The notes under the pieces: generated by a model
Seen by the model: only the letters and a program-made list of their open reading frames with translations
What the model was told of the DNA's origin: nothing
Database searches by the model: none
From: Syntrophobacterales bacterium
GTDB lineage: Bacteria > Desulfobacterota > Syntrophorhabdia > Syntrophorhabdales > Syntrophorhabdaceae
NCBI GenBank assembly: GCA_031274925.1
Contig: JAISPL010000006.1
Coordinates: forward strand, 62,001 to 126,000
Length of the DNA stretch: 64,000 bases
Reading direction: 5' to 3'
Shown here: positions 28,399-37,759 of the stretch, piece after piece
How the letters are laid out: each line of letters opens with the position of its first letter
Numbering within the stretch: the first letter of the stretch is position 1
Position numbers and translations under genes: made by a program

Positions 28399-28893
28399 CT
28401 AAGCTTTGTAATTCTCTAAAAAAATCCCCTCAATTTCAGTCTCTATCTCTTCCTCCTCTTTGTCTAAGGCAATGGAAAGCTCCTTCTTTATAAGGTTCCG
28501 GGCTATCTCGAACATCTTCTTTTCTCCAAAGGAGAGTTCCTTCCAGACTCTCAGGCTGTAAAGTTCTTTCAGGACCATGGCAACTTCAAAGATGGAACCG
28601 CTCTTGATGCGCTCCATGTATTCCTTGTACCGTCGGTTCCACGGGGCGTTGTCATGCACTACATTCTTATCTTTCAATATCTCGAACACCCTGGTGACTT
28701 CGCTGGAATCAATGACGCATCGCAGGCCGGTGTTGTTGGCGTTATCGACCGGGATCATTATAGTCATATCCGTATCAAGGATACGCATTATATAGAAAGA
28801 CTGCTTCATACCGGAAAATTCTTTTTCTTCGATAGAGGCGATCTTGCCCACTCCATGACCAGGATATACCGCTACTTCACCAACCTTAAACAT
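28399..28893 (-). CDS. CarD-family transcription regulator
   Basis: CarD-type proteins bind RNA polymerase beta subunit through an N-terminal Tudor-like domain and stabilise the open promoter complex. The protein begins MFKVGEVAVYPGHGVGKIASIE, the standard start of the RNA-polymerase-interacting domain. It ends in a helical DNA-binding region (VWKELSFGEKKMFEIARNLIKKEL). I chose the ATG at 28893 because GGAGG lies 5 bases upstream; the frame extends 10 codons further. The resulting 164 residues are normal. It heads the carD-PIN/TRAM-ispD-ispF-gltX run. Confidence 0.94.
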   Translation of the reverse strand: MFKVGEVAVYPGHGVGKIASIEEKEFSGMKQSFYIMRILDTDMTIMIPVDNANNTGLRCVIDSSEVTRVFEILKDKNVVHDNAPWNRRYKEYMERIKSGSIFEVAMVLKELYSLRVWKELSFGEKKMFEIARNLIKKELSIALDKEEEEIETEIEGIFLENYKA

Positions 28894-28923
28894 TATTCCT
28901 CCAGTCGTCTTTTTCGACTTCAT

Positions 28924-29290
28924 ATTTTACCACTTTCGACAAAAATATTCAATTAATAATAGGTTTCACATGTTTAGGAACGCTTACCGGACGTAAATTC
29001 CGTTACCCCTTCTCTTCTATTTCACCCCCCCTCACTTTTTCTTTGCGATTGAATTGGCAGTACGAAGTCTGCGTGCCGGTCAGTCACACCATAGTGTATG
29101 CAGAAGAAGGAGTGCTTGAGGAAGAGCGGGGTCAGGCATGGTCCTGCTCTTTTGTCATTCGGACCGCAAATGGCCTCCAGCGTTCCCAACTATCCCGATT
29201 AGTACGCATCTCTCATTTGACCTCAACCAAGGAAAAGTTTTTTTAAAATAAGTTTAATATTTGAGACTGCCACCAACAAAATGACAATAT
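28924..29290. other. Intergenic stretch upstream of carD
   Basis: About 370 bases holding a short plus-strand frame (29043-29246) that has no ribosome binding site or recognisable domain. The carD promoter should lie here but cannot be fixed. The region ends at the palindrome that marks the transposase relic. Confidence 0.35.
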
Positions 29291-29326
29291 TTCATAGTGT
29301 CACCAAATAAGTGGTGACACTATGAA
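29291..29326. repeat. Perfect 15-bp inverted repeat at the start of the transposase relic
   Basis: Arms at 29291-29305 (ttcatagtgtcacca) and 29312-29326 are exact inverse complements around a 6-base loop. The right arm includes the ATG of the transposase relic. It may be an element end folded on itself, or a hairpin that limits transposase translation. Confidence 0.85.
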
Positions 29327-29885
29327 ATGCAGGAAATGGGGAAGTAAAAAATCAGTAAAGAAAGGCCAGCGCTTAGGGCGCCAGCGATACAAGCGCAAAG
29401 ACTGTGGTTTTCTAATTCACTCAAGAAGGACCTAAAAGGTAAGGATGTCGCGACCTAAGTTCCTGTCAATCATTCTCTATGTAAATGGCTTGTCGTCTCA
29501 AACCATAACGAAGGTTTCACGCAAAGTAGTCTACGATTGGGCAAAGAGAGGCTTATGAAAAGTCGAGGCCCTCCGGGGTTGTGGTAATCGAGTTTGGTGA
29601 GATGTGGCACTTTCTGAATATTCTGGCTCTGGAACACTGCAGGTCAATTTCATCGACAGTGGTGCCTTGGCTTGATCTAAGCGTCTCCCTCTTCTTATCG
29701 GATAGATGGGAATCGTACACCGGAACTGCTAATCCAACCAAAATGTGAGAGACCCACGCTATTGAACGTAACAACTTTCTTGAGCGGCATTGGTTCGGGC
29801 GCCTCAGGCGTAAAATGTGCATTGTATCCCGCAGCTTATTTATGGCTGACCTGACTATCTTAATTGTTCGCTCGCCTCCGTATTA
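29322..29885 (+). pseudogene. IS1-family-type transposase remnant
   Basis: The first 37 codons (29322-29435) are intact: a zinc-ribbon start MKCRKWGSKKSVKKGQRLG, then RYKRKDCGF, as in InsA-like transposase N-termini. After the stop, successive frames give VNGLSSQTI, then VIEFGEMWHF (around 29590), SDRWESYTG, and AIERNNFLERHWFGRLRRKMCIVSRSLFM (around 29760-29850). The last resembles the conserved C-terminal end of IS1-type DDE transposases. Several frameshifts and stops make it inactive. No clear right-hand terminal repeat was found. Confidence 0.8.
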
Positions 29886-30153
29886 ACGGGTCACCTGATT
29901 TGATCCCGTCGTTCTTTGGGTAAGACTCTTAATAATAGAACTACAAGCAAGACGAACGATGAAAAACTTGACCTATTAAACTTGATGTGATGAATCAATC
30001 TCCATCAAAAGCCGTGACGGAGAAAAGATTCCTCACTCAGCATTTCTGTTGTTGCCGCACAGTGAAGCTTCTTGGTATGACAATACATTTCCAGCAGCGC
30101 AAGCCATATCCAATATAATCATTTCGCGGAGATCCCACTGTGTGCAGGCGAAC
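29886..30153. other. Intergenic stretch, nothing recognised
   Basis: AT-rich DNA between the transposase relic and the 3' end of the DEAD-box helicase gene. No gene, repeat or clear terminator was seen. Confidence 0.3.
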
Positions 30154-31725
30154 CTATTTTTTATTCGCCCACTCCATACCGATTTTGATACCTTTAATCT
30201 GATTGTTGTTCATTATATTGAGTACATCTTCGGCGAATTTCTTCGGCACTTCAACGAAGGTATATTTGTCGTAGATTTCGATCTTACCGATCCGTTTCCC
30301 TGGTATGCCCGTCTCTCCGGCTATGGCCCCTAGCACGTCCTTTACGTCTATTTTTTGATTACGTCCGATGCTTACAAAGAGCCGCGCCATCTCCTCTTTG
30401 ACGTGACCGTCAAAATCCTCCGCCTGGGCGCCGCTATCCTCGCCCATGCTTAGTTTGAGCAGGGCCGCGGCGATATCCACAGAAGCATAGTCCTGGTCGA
30501 TCAAACGCTCTATCAGGTTCGTGTAATGTTCAAGTCCTCCAGTTTCGACCTGTTCCTTTACCTTATCAAGAAACGAGTTGAGTCTGATCTCTTCCACGTC
30601 ATTTACGGAGGGCACTTTTTGGCGCTCAATCTTCACGTTTGCGTAAGCCTGTATCTCCCGCAACTTGTAAATTTCCTTACCCACAGCGAAAGTAAAGGCG
30701 CGCCCTGCCTTTCCCATCCGGGCCGTTCGTCCGATTCTGTGAACATAATACTCTTCATTTTGCGGAAGGTCGTAGTTGAAGACCGCCTCAATGCCATCAA
30801 CGTCGATACCGCGTGCCGCAACATCGGTAGCAACCAAGATTTCGAACGCATTGCTCCTGAATTTACCCATTACCCGGTCTCTTTGCGCCTGAGTCATATC
30901 TCCGTGGAGTCCGTCGGCGAGGTAGCCCCTTACCTGCAGGTTTGCCACCACCTCATCAACTCTTCTTTTGGTATTGCAGAAAACAAGGGAGAGCTTCAGG
31001 TCGTGTATATCAATGAGGCGGGAAAGAGCTTCGAGTTTCATGCTTTCCTTAACTTCAAAATATACCTGCTCCACGTTAGGTACGGTCAACTGCTTGTGGA
31101 CCACCTTCGCCAACTGTGGATCTTTTTGATATCTCTTCGTAAGGTCGAGAATCGGCTTGGGCATTGTGGCGGAAAAGAGAAGGGTCTGCCTGCCTTGTGG
31201 GGTCTCGCTGAGGATTGTCTCAATGTCGTCGATGAACCCCATGTCGAGCATCTCGTCCGCTTCGTCAAGGACAACCACCTTGATGTGGTCAAGCTTTAAA
31301 TTGCCGCGCCGGATATGATCAATGGTGCGTCCCGGTGTCCCGATGATTATCTGCACACCTTTCTTGAGCCCATAAACCTGTCGGTCTATGGGCTGTCCGC
31401 CGTATATGGGCAGCACCGATACGTCCTTCTTGTATTTCGACAGTTTCTTGAATTCATCGGCCACCTGTATGGCCAACTCGCGAGTGGGACACAGTATGAT
31501 CGCCTGCGGCCGTCTCACCTTCGGCTGGATGACTTCAAGGATGGGGATGCCAAAGGCTACGGTCTTACCGGTGCCCGTCTGCGCTTGGCCTATGATGTCC
31601 TTTCCCTCAAGAATAATAGGTATAGCCGCTGACTGAATGGGCGTTGCCTCTTCAAAACCCATGTTTTCAACTGCTTTTCTAAGTTCCTTCGACAGATTTA
31701 AATCTTCAAATCTCAATTGCTCCAT
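30154..31725 (-). CDS. DEAD-box ATP-dependent RNA helicase (DeaD/CsdA-like)
   Basis: The 523-residue protein unwinds short RNA duplexes, for example in ribosome assembly or mRNA decay. All core motifs are visible: Q motif (FEDLNLSKELRKAVENMGFEEATPIQ in split form), AQTGTGKT, PTRELA, DEADEMLDMGF, SATMP, and HRIGRTARMG. The C-terminal part (about residues 440-523) is a DbpA-type RNA-binding domain: LFVSIGRNQKIDVKDVLGAI and YTFVEVPKKFAEDVL. It ends in a short basic tail. Upstream of the ATG lies a long AT-rich leader, common for cold-induced helicase genes, but I cannot show cold control. It is monocistronic. Confidence 0.95.
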   Translation of the reverse strand: MEQLRFEDLNLSKELRKAVENMGFEEATPIQSAAIPIILEGKDIIGQAQTGTGKTVAFGIPILEVIQPKVRRPQAIILCPTRELAIQVADEFKKLSKYKKDVSVLPIYGGQPIDRQVYGLKKGVQIIIGTPGRTIDHIRRGNLKLDHIKVVVLDEADEMLDMGFIDDIETILSETPQGRQTLLFSATMPKPILDLTKRYQKDPQLAKVVHKQLTVPNVEQVYFEVKESMKLEALSRLIDIHDLKLSLVFCNTKRRVDEVVANLQVRGYLADGLHGDMTQAQRDRVMGKFRSNAFEILVATDVAARGIDVDGIEAVFNYDLPQNEEYYVHRIGRTARMGKAGRAFTFAVGKEIYKLREIQAYANVKIERQKVPSVNDVEEIRLNSFLDKVKEQVETGGLEHYTNLIERLIDQDYASVDIAAALLKLSMGEDSGAQAEDFDGHVKEEMARLFVSIGRNQKIDVKDVLGAIAGETGIPGKRIGKIEIYDKYTFVEVPKKFAEDVLNIMNNNQIKGIKIGMEWANKK

Positions 31726-32220
31726 GTTCTTATAATTATTCTCCTTTTTTCCATATACCGGCTTGCCCTTGCCAATTCTCTCAGCATTCGGTGTCGGCTC
31801 TGCGTTTCACTCCGTCGCCTTGTACTGTTTATTGAAAGCGCTTGCTGTTATATTTGTATTGTAACCAAGTATCAACGGCCTGCTTCTTGTTTTCGGCTGG
31901 CAAAACAATTGAAAACACAAAATATTATGGTATCATTTCTCGGATAAAAAAGCAAAGAAAATGAAAAACATGGAAAGCATAGGGCAAAACACAGAAAAGG
32001 ACCAAAAAAATAAAAGGCATGAAGCAGGGATGCTCTCTGTACAAGAAAGGATACCAAGATGGAAAGCCAGAAGAGAGGAGCGATAGGGAAATTATTGGTA
32101 GATTGGAGAATAAATATGGTTGAAATTTATGCCTTATCATGGCATGCTAATATAAATTAATCCAAGCATTATATGACATTCCCCGATACGTACAATTATG
32201 ATTAAAGGAGGAATGAATAA
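31726..32220. other. AT-rich interval upstream of the DEAD-box helicase gene
   Basis: About 500 bases without a firm gene. A plus-strand frame of 41 codons (31961-32086) exists in very A-rich DNA, but without a ribosome binding site or domain. Near 32204 an AAAGGAGGAATG sequence looks like a good ribosome binding site leading into the relic that follows. Confidence 0.4.
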
Positions 32221-32830
32221 ATGACCACGTGGGAAAAGTGATCAAGACCAAAGTAGTATCTTTGCGATTGAGCCAGGAAATTGGAGAATGCCTCGCGAGT
32301 GGTTTCTATCGTATTAATGGCCCCCACGACCAAGGTGGCTGGTTGGCTCTTGAGGGGGCTTACACAACGATAGTCCCGCCTCAGGAACAAGGCGCCATGG
32401 AAAAGCCCGTCTGGGATCAATTCCGTAAGAGTCTCTGGCGTGTTTATCCCCCCCGTGCAATAACCAAAGGACGGTTTATCGCAAAGAAAACCTGCAGAGA
32501 GATCGAAACTGAACATTCTGGCTGCCTAAAACCCAAGGACACGTTCTATGCCGGCAATTGCATGGCCAACGTGCTGACAGAAACTGATCTCTCACTCTTT
32601 CTTTCAAGAATCAGCGCTGACAGAAGTTCGGAATACCGTGGAGAATATTACAAGATAAATCCGTCTCAAGACCACAGAATCCGTGAGCGATTCCAAAAAA
32701 CCTTGGTAAGTTCTGTCAGACCGGCATATACCTCAAGAATGACTGGCTTAAAGGAACAGACGCATTCTGGGAAAGTACTGCCTACGGACCCCTCTGGGCG
32801 TCCTTCCCCTGATATAAATAAAAGATGATT
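32221..32830 (+). pseudogene. Decayed gene of unknown family
   Basis: A strong ribosome binding site (AAAGGAGGAATG near 32204) precedes an ATG at 32221, but that frame stops after 6 codons. A neighbouring frame is then open for 199 codons (32229-32828). Near 32700 the protein-like signal shifts to a third frame, reading KFCQTGIYLKNDWLKG and then TDAFWESTAYGPLW. The segments TFYAGNCMAN (from 32541) and KFCQTGIYLKNDWLKG recur in mutated form at 18.5-18.7 kb on the other strand. I read it as an inactivated gene with at least two frameshifts. It lies just before dctQM, where a TRAP binding-protein gene would be expected, but I see no resemblance to DctP. Confidence 0.5.
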
Positions 32831-33013
32831 GGACACAAAAAACGACACAACTAAAGAGGAGGGATGTCAGATTAGGTCGGAATAAAAAAGAGAGGTAGAG
32901 AAGGCACCGGGAGACTTTTTCATACATTAAAGAGGGGTTTGTGTTTTTCATTAACGATTTATGATAACCCGCAGTCAAGACTGCAGGCAGCTTATTGCAA
33001 TTAGGGGGGTTTT

Positions 33014-33496
33014 ATGGAAGGAATATTTAGTATCGTTGAAAGATTTAGCAAATGGATGCAGGTTATTGCCTGCATCGCCCTGACTTTTATTATGCTTCTC
33101 ACTGTGACGGATGTCGTTTTGAGACTTTTCGGACATCCGATAGTAGGTACCTTTGAGATGGTGGGTCTTGGCGGAGCAGTAGCAATAGGATTTGCAATTC
33201 CCATCACTTCGTGGACCAGAGGCCATATATTTGTCGATTTCTTTTATCAGAAATGTCCCAAAGGAATCCAGAATATCTTGAATAGTCTCACTAGGCTTAT
33301 GGGTATAATACTTTTTTTTCTGATCGGGTGGAACCTCTTCAAAGTGGCCTTTGAGCTCTATAAATCAGGAGAAGTTACTCTTACCCGCCAACTTCCATTC
33401 TATCCCATCGCGTATGGGCTTGGAATCTGCTGTTTATTCCAGTGTCTGGTATTAATTTGTGACATCTTCAAGATAATTGGAGGCAAATATGAATGA
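33014..33496 (+). CDS. dctQ: TRAP transporter small permease subunit (DctQ-type)
   Basis: DctQ is the four-helix membrane subunit of tripartite ATP-independent periplasmic transporters, which take up carboxylates and related solutes with a sodium or proton gradient. The 160-residue protein has four hydrophobic helices. It carries the family pattern LTFIMLLTVTDVVLRLFGHPIVGTFEMVGL (in order) near residues 18-55, and SWTRGHIFVDFF after the second helix. The ribosome binding site is the G-run AGGGGGG. It overlaps dctM by 8 bases. No periplasmic binding protein gene lies beside it, so the substrate cannot be guessed. Confidence 0.9.
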   Translation: MEGIFSIVERFSKWMQVIACIALTFIMLLTVTDVVLRLFGHPIVGTFEMVGLGGAVAIGFAIPITSWTRGHIFVDFFYQKCPKGIQNILNSLTRLMGIILFFLIGWNLFKVAFELYKSGEVTLTRQLPFYPIAYGLGICCLFQCLVLICDIFKIIGGKYE

Positions 33497-34793
33497 GGTA
33501 ATTGTCGGCATAATCGGTTTGGCAGTTGTATTGATTCTATTCCTCACCGGAATCGAACTGGCATTCGCCATGATCGCCATAGGTTTTCTTGGCTTCGGGT
33601 ACCTAATTTCCTGGGATGCCGCGTTGAATCTTCTCGCGAAAGATTTTTTCGATGTTCTCAACAGTTATGGTTTTACCGTTATTCCGCTCTTCATATTGAT
33701 GGGGCAGGTTGCGTTCAACTCAGGTATCGCCAAGAGACTGTTTGATGCAGCCTATAAATATATCGGTCACATCCCAGGAGGATTGGCCATGGCAACGGTC
33801 GCCGGGGCTACGGCTTTCAAGTCCATATGCGGTTCCTCTCCGGCCACTGCGGCTACTTTCGCAAGTGTTGCAGTCCCTGAAATGGAACGTTACGGGTACG
33901 ACAAAAGGCTATCCACTGGTATTGTGTCCAGCGTCGGCACCCTTGGGGTCCTCCTGCCACCCAGTGTTACACTGATCATTTTCGGAATTATCACCGACCA
34001 GTCCATAGGGAGACTCTTTCTTGCCGGGATTCTTCCAGGTCTCATGATCGCTGCCTTCTTTGTTGCCATCGTCTATGGGTGGTGCAAAATAAATCCCAAA
34101 ATAGGCCCCAAGGGTCCGAAATCATCGTGGAGTGAAAGAATAAAAGCGGTGCCGGAAATAGGATGGGTTGTCCTGGTCTTCGTTCTCGTCATCGGCGGTA
34201 TCCTGAAAGGCTTCTTCACGCCGACAGAAGCAGGGAGCGTGGGTACGTTCCTCGTTCTTCTACTCACATTCGGTAAGAGGGACCTCAATTTCAAAGGTTA
34301 CCTGAAGTCCGTCATGGAATCGGTTTGCACTGCATGTATGGTACTTATGCTGATTGCGGGCTCGACAGTGCTCGGTCACTTCATAGCCGTGACGAAAATA
34401 CCGATGATCGCCGCCGATTGGATCGTCTCGCTTCCACTGCACCCGGCAATAATTATGATCTTCATCTCGCTCATCTACTTGGTCGGCGGATCTTTTATTG
34501 ATGACCTTGCGTTCATGATCCTTGCCACCCCCATATTCTTCCCGGCCATTCAGCAACTGGGTTATAACCCGCTCTGGTTCGGAATGATGATCGGCATTAC
34601 CGTTATGATCGGCGTGGTGGTACCTCCGGTGGCGATCAACGTCTTCGTGGTAAAACAGATCACGAAAATTCCGTTCGGCGTCATCTATAGCGGGGTATAC
34701 CCGTTCCTCATCAGTCTCGTTGTGGGCGGCATCGTACTCTTTGTTTTTCCTCAGCTTGCCACCTGGCTTCCAAACATGCTTATGCCAGGGTAA
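33489..34793 (+). CDS. dctM: TRAP transporter large permease subunit (DctM-type)
   Basis: DctM forms the transport channel of TRAP systems. The 434-residue protein has about 12 membrane helices and family motifs: PLFILMGQVAFNSGIAKRL, FKSICGSSPATAATFASVAVPEM, GTLGVLLPPSVTLIIFG and MMIGITVMIGVVVPPVAINVFVV (segments in order). I chose the ATG at 33489 because TTGGAGG lies 6 bases upstream; a TTG at 33477 is in frame. It overlaps dctQ. A strong hairpin terminator follows at 34826-34862. The matching binding protein (DctP) is missing here. Confidence 0.93.
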   Translation: MNEVIVGIIGLAVVLILFLTGIELAFAMIAIGFLGFGYLISWDAALNLLAKDFFDVLNSYGFTVIPLFILMGQVAFNSGIAKRLFDAAYKYIGHIPGGLAMATVAGATAFKSICGSSPATAATFASVAVPEMERYGYDKRLSTGIVSSVGTLGVLLPPSVTLIIFGIITDQSIGRLFLAGILPGLMIAAFFVAIVYGWCKINPKIGPKGPKSSWSERIKAVPEIGWVVLVFVLVIGGILKGFFTPTEAGSVGTFLVLLLTFGKRDLNFKGYLKSVMESVCTACMVLMLIAGSTVLGHFIAVTKIPMIAADWIVSLPLHPAIIMIFISLIYLVGGSFIDDLAFMILATPIFFPAIQQLGYNPLWFGMMIGITVMIGVVVPPVAINVFVVKQITKIPFGVIYSGVYPFLISLVVGGIVLFVFPQLATWLPNMLMPG

Positions 34794-34825
34794 ATAATGG
34801 TTCCTTATTAAATTGATGCTATGGC

Positions 34826-34863
34826 AATCAAAGGGCTTCTCGCGAGAAGCCCTTTGATTTTAA
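34826..34863 (+). terminator. Rho-independent terminator after dctQM
   Basis: A perfect palindrome of 17-base arms (34826-34842 and 34843-34859), with the core agggcttctcg, is followed by a short T run. It folds into a strong hairpin and lies 33 bases after the dctM stop codon. Confidence 0.85.
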
Positions 34864-34948
34864 CACGAGAATATCTTTTGCGGTTCATACGTATGCCAAA
34901 AGAGCTTTTGCTCAAGGATGGCAATTTCTTTCAGGATGCATTAAAGGT

Positions 34949-34978
34949 TTGACATGGTACTCTGTTATGTATTATATA
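34949..34978 (+). promoter_or_regulatory. Sigma-70-type promoter of the tRNA-Gly gene
   Basis: TTGACA (34949-34954) and TATATA (34973-34978) are separated by 18 bases. The mature tRNA begins 11 bases downstream, the expected spacing for a tRNA promoter. Confidence 0.75.
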
Positions 34979-34988
34979 AAAACACAAT

Positions 34989-35063
<75 letters not shown>

Positions 35064-35104
35064 TACATACGTTTGTTGGTAAATCGCAGCCGGTGGATAG
35101 GATA

Positions 35105-35136
35105 AGACCCTGAAGGGTCTGACTGTTTGTTTTTAT
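35105..35136 (+). terminator. Probable terminator between the two tRNA genes
   Basis: The hairpin agaccc-tgaa-gggtct (35105-35120) is followed by a T-rich tail (gactgtttgttttta). It would end the tRNA-Gly transcript before tRNA-Cys. Confidence 0.65.
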
Positions 35137-35150
35137 TCACTCAAGGTCAG

Positions 35151-35225
35151 GGCGGCATAGCCAAGTGGTAAGGCAGCGGTCTGCAAAACCGTTATTCTCC
35201 GGTTCAAATCCGGATGCCGCCTCCA
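35151..35225 (+). tRNA. tRNA-Cys (anticodon GCA)
   Basis: Acceptor arms ggcggca (35151-35157) and tgccgcc (35215-35221) pair. The anticodon stem-loop ggtctgcaaaacc carries GCA, the T arm is ccggttcaaatccgg, and CCA is encoded (35223-35225). Confidence 0.96.
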
Positions 35226-35230
35226 TTTAT

Positions 35231-35695
35231 TTATTCGATTACAAAATCCCACGCAGCATCTTCGATCCACAGGCAGAAATAGCCTCTGCCCATAAGCCCT
35301 TTTGGTTTGACGGTATAAAGATTGTTCCCCTTTTTCTGCGTTGTAAATTCAATATTCTTCCCGAACATGTATTGAGGCTTTCCAAGAGGCGAGGCCTGGA
35401 GGAAAAGAAGAGGGTTCAAGGTGAGGACTTCCATATTCTGGGGACCGTATAGGACAAAATACTCGAAGTCTTTGAGGGCATAGACCGCCGGCTTATTGCT
35501 TTCCACGAACAGCATGCCGTTCTGGTCCTGAACGATATTGGGAACAATCCTTTTGAGTCCTCCGGTTGTCTGTATATACGTGCCAAACTCCTTGGGGGTT
35601 ACTATTTTGTCATCTTTCCCATAAAGCGGAACAGTTGAAAATACCATAATGAGAAGAGCTGTTATGACTGTGTGGAGCACAGTGGGTCTGTACAT
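35231..35695 (-). CDS. Small exported protein of unknown function
   Basis: This 154-residue protein has an N-terminal signal peptide (hydrophobic core TALLIMVFSTVPLYG, residues 12-26, probably cleaved after it), so it is likely periplasmic. The mature part is mostly beta-strand in character, with the phrases PNIVQDQNGMLFVESNKPAV and GRGYFCLWIEDAAWDFVIE. I recognise no domain. A good ribosome binding site (GGAGGG) stands before the ATG. The stop codon is only 5 bases from the tRNA-Cys CCA end, on the opposite strand. No operon partner is visible. Confidence 0.75.
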   Translation of the reverse strand: MYRPTVLHTVITALLIMVFSTVPLYGKDDKIVTPKEFGTYIQTTGGLKRIVPNIVQDQNGMLFVESNKPAVYALKDFEYFVLYGPQNMEVLTLNPLLFLQASPLGKPQYMFGKNIEFTTQKKGNNLYTVKPKGLMGRGYFCLWIEDAAWDFVIE

Positions 35696-36595
35696 GTAAT
35701 TCCCTCCAAATTAAAATTGTGTGCCCTTATTAGGGCACGTAATGATAGTTTTCCGTTCTTTCGTGCCCTATGAAAACCCATTGCCACGCGCTTTAAGCAT
35801 CATCCGGGGCAGCATAAGAGAATGGTAACTTAAGCGCTCCATGATAGTCCCTCTGATGGGCGAGAATTGCTTTTTCTATGCCGATAAGGAAAATTCTTGG
35901 ACAATATCCGCTCAAACCCATCAAGAACACCTTTTATGACATCCGGTTCGCATGCTCATTGAACATGAGGCCATCATTAGTCCGTCGTGCAAAGTCAATC
36001 TCAAATCTCAAACTCCTGAGAAAATCCACTTGGTTGACTATTAGGATAGCATTCAATGGCAGAAAAAAGGATCTTGCTCTCGTTGTGGTTGTGCGTGATG
36101 GCCAACTCGCCAGCTCTTTGACCGCTTGCGTTGTTTGACTCCATGGCCGGCGCGGTAAAAATAATTTCATCCTTTTCGACGCCCACAAGGACGACGACCT
36201 TTTTCGCGTCCATTCCATCGCCTCATGGGGCAGCGTACCCTCCTCTGTCAGAGCTGACGAGATGTTTCCGAATTGCCGTGTTGGGTGCGGCATCATGACA
36301 TAAAGAAGTCTTGGGTCAAGGGCAGTGGCAGACCCATGGTCGAAGCAGATTCATCTCATCTAAAAATATATCACAATATTTCCGGGCTTGTATACCCATT
36401 TATCCTGCAAGGCAGGGGGTTGTTTTTCCTGTTTCGTTCCCATTGCGCCAGCTGGGGTAGGACTTCGGGGCGGGCGGGCGGCGGCCTTCCCGCCAGAATG
36501 AAGAAAAATACTCTAAGTCGTTGTTATCCCTTTTTTATTGACCTGTTTACCGGGTATCTGTTACATACTTACAGTTTTGATTCAAGGAGGAAGGT
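35696..36595. other. Gene-poor interval with a possible gene relic
   Basis: About 900 bases. On the minus strand, 36001-36213 reads MDAKKVVVLVGVEKDEIIF and then APAMESNN for 70 codons. Codon use looks coding-like, but there is no good ribosome binding site, and its last third looks unlike a natural C-terminus. Neighbouring frames (RRTNDGLMFNEHANRMS at about 35940) could be its continuation after a frameshift. The last 60 bases contain the strong ribosome binding site of the aminotransferase gene. Confidence 0.4.
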
Positions 36596-37735
36596 ATGCA
36601 AAAACGATACTTGCTGGCTCCAGGTCCGACGGCGATACCACCCGAGGTCCTGCTGAAGATGGCTGAACCGATCATACATCATAGAAACCCTCTTTTTGAG
36701 GCCATAGTAGAAGAAGTAAGGGAGAATCTGAAGTATCTCTTCGGAACGAAGAATGAGGTGTTAATTTTCACTTCTTCAGGTACAGGGGCAATGGAAGGTG
36801 CGGTAACCAACATGCTTTCCCCGGGAGACAAAACGGCGGTCGTGAGAAGCGGGAAATTTGGGGAGCGGTGGTCCAAGATCTGCAGCGCCTACGGTGTGGA
36901 GACAATAGACATAGACGTGCCGTGGGGAGATCTTCTCGACCCAAGGGCCATTGATGATGTCCTCAAGGTTCATCCGGAAGTGAAGGCAGTCTATACTCAG
37001 GCTACGGACACCTCGACAGGGGCGAAATTTCCGGTCAGAGAGATCGCGGCCATAGTAAAAAGATACCCCGGCACCCTTATGGTGGTCGACGGCATCACAG
37101 GGGTAGGTGTCTTTGAACTACCCCAAGATGAGTGGAACATAGATATCCTGATAAGCGGCGCCCAAAAAGCCCTTATGCTGCCCCCTGGCTTGGCCTTTGC
37201 CGGTGTGAGCGACAAGGCGTGGGAGTTCAGTAAAACCTCAAAGATACCAAAATTCTATTTCAATTGGGCCAGAGAGCTCACAAATATGAAAAAAAATCAG
37301 ACCAACTTTACACCCGCAATCTCCCTTATTATCGGTCTCAGGGAGTCCCTTAGGATTATCCGGGAGGAGGGGTTAGCGAATGTTTACAGACGGATTGATC
37401 TCCTTGCCAACGCTACCCGTGAGGCGGCGTGCGCCCTCGGTCTCAAGGTATTCGCCAAGTCCCCCAGTCCGGCGGTCACCGCGATCGTCGCCCCAGACGG
37501 AATTGACGGACAGGCGATATATAAGACCCTTTGGAAGAAGTACGGGGTCACGGGGGCTGGAGGCCAGGATCAGTTGAAGGGCAAGGTATTCAGGATCGCC
37601 ACCTTGGGGTACGCAGACAAATATGACGTTATAACGGCAATTTCTGCCCTTGAATTTACTTTAAGAGATCTGGGCTATAAATTCGAAATGGGGGCAGGGG
37701 TAGCAAAGGCCGTTGATTGCCTCAAGGACCTCTAA
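36596..37735 (+). CDS. Class V aminotransferase (alanine-glyoxylate / serine-pyruvate type)
   Basis: The 379-residue PLP enzyme begins with LLAPGPTAIPPEVL, the usual start of the serine-pyruvate/alanine-glyoxylate/soluble-hydrogenase-small-subunit group. The PLP-binding lysine is K191 in ISGAQKALMLPPGLAF. D165 (VVDGITGVG) would contact the pyridine nitrogen. The likely reaction is amino transfer among alanine, serine, glyoxylate or pyruvate, but specificity cannot be read. The ribosome binding site is AAGGAGGAAGG. A HAD phosphatase follows on the same strand after 24 bases, a pairing that suggests a phosphoserine-type serine route, though that is inference. Confidence 0.9.
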   Translation: MQKRYLLAPGPTAIPPEVLLKMAEPIIHHRNPLFEAIVEEVRENLKYLFGTKNEVLIFTSSGTGAMEGAVTNMLSPGDKTAVVRSGKFGERWSKICSAYGVETIDIDVPWGDLLDPRAIDDVLKVHPEVKAVYTQATDTSTGAKFPVREIAAIVKRYPGTLMVVDGITGVGVFELPQDEWNIDILISGAQKALMLPPGLAFAGVSDKAWEFSKTSKIPKFYFNWARELTNMKKNQTNFTPAISLIIGLRESLRIIREEGLANVYRRIDLLANATREAACALGLKVFAKSPSPAVTAIVAPDGIDGQAIYKTLWKKYGVTGAGGQDQLKGKVFRIATLGYADKYDVITAISALEFTLRDLGYKFEMGAGVAKAVDCLKDL

Positions 37736-37759
37736 CATAACAAAGATAAAGACGGGGCC

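Noticed and set aside
31961-32086. A-rich plus-strand frame of 41 codons
   Set aside because: Composition bias alone can explain the open frame, and no ribosome binding site precedes it.
32202-32516. Minus-strand frame of 104 codons overlapping the 32.2-32.8 kb relic
   Set aside because: The best shared motifs with the 18.5 kb relic, and the good ribosome binding site, are on the plus strand.
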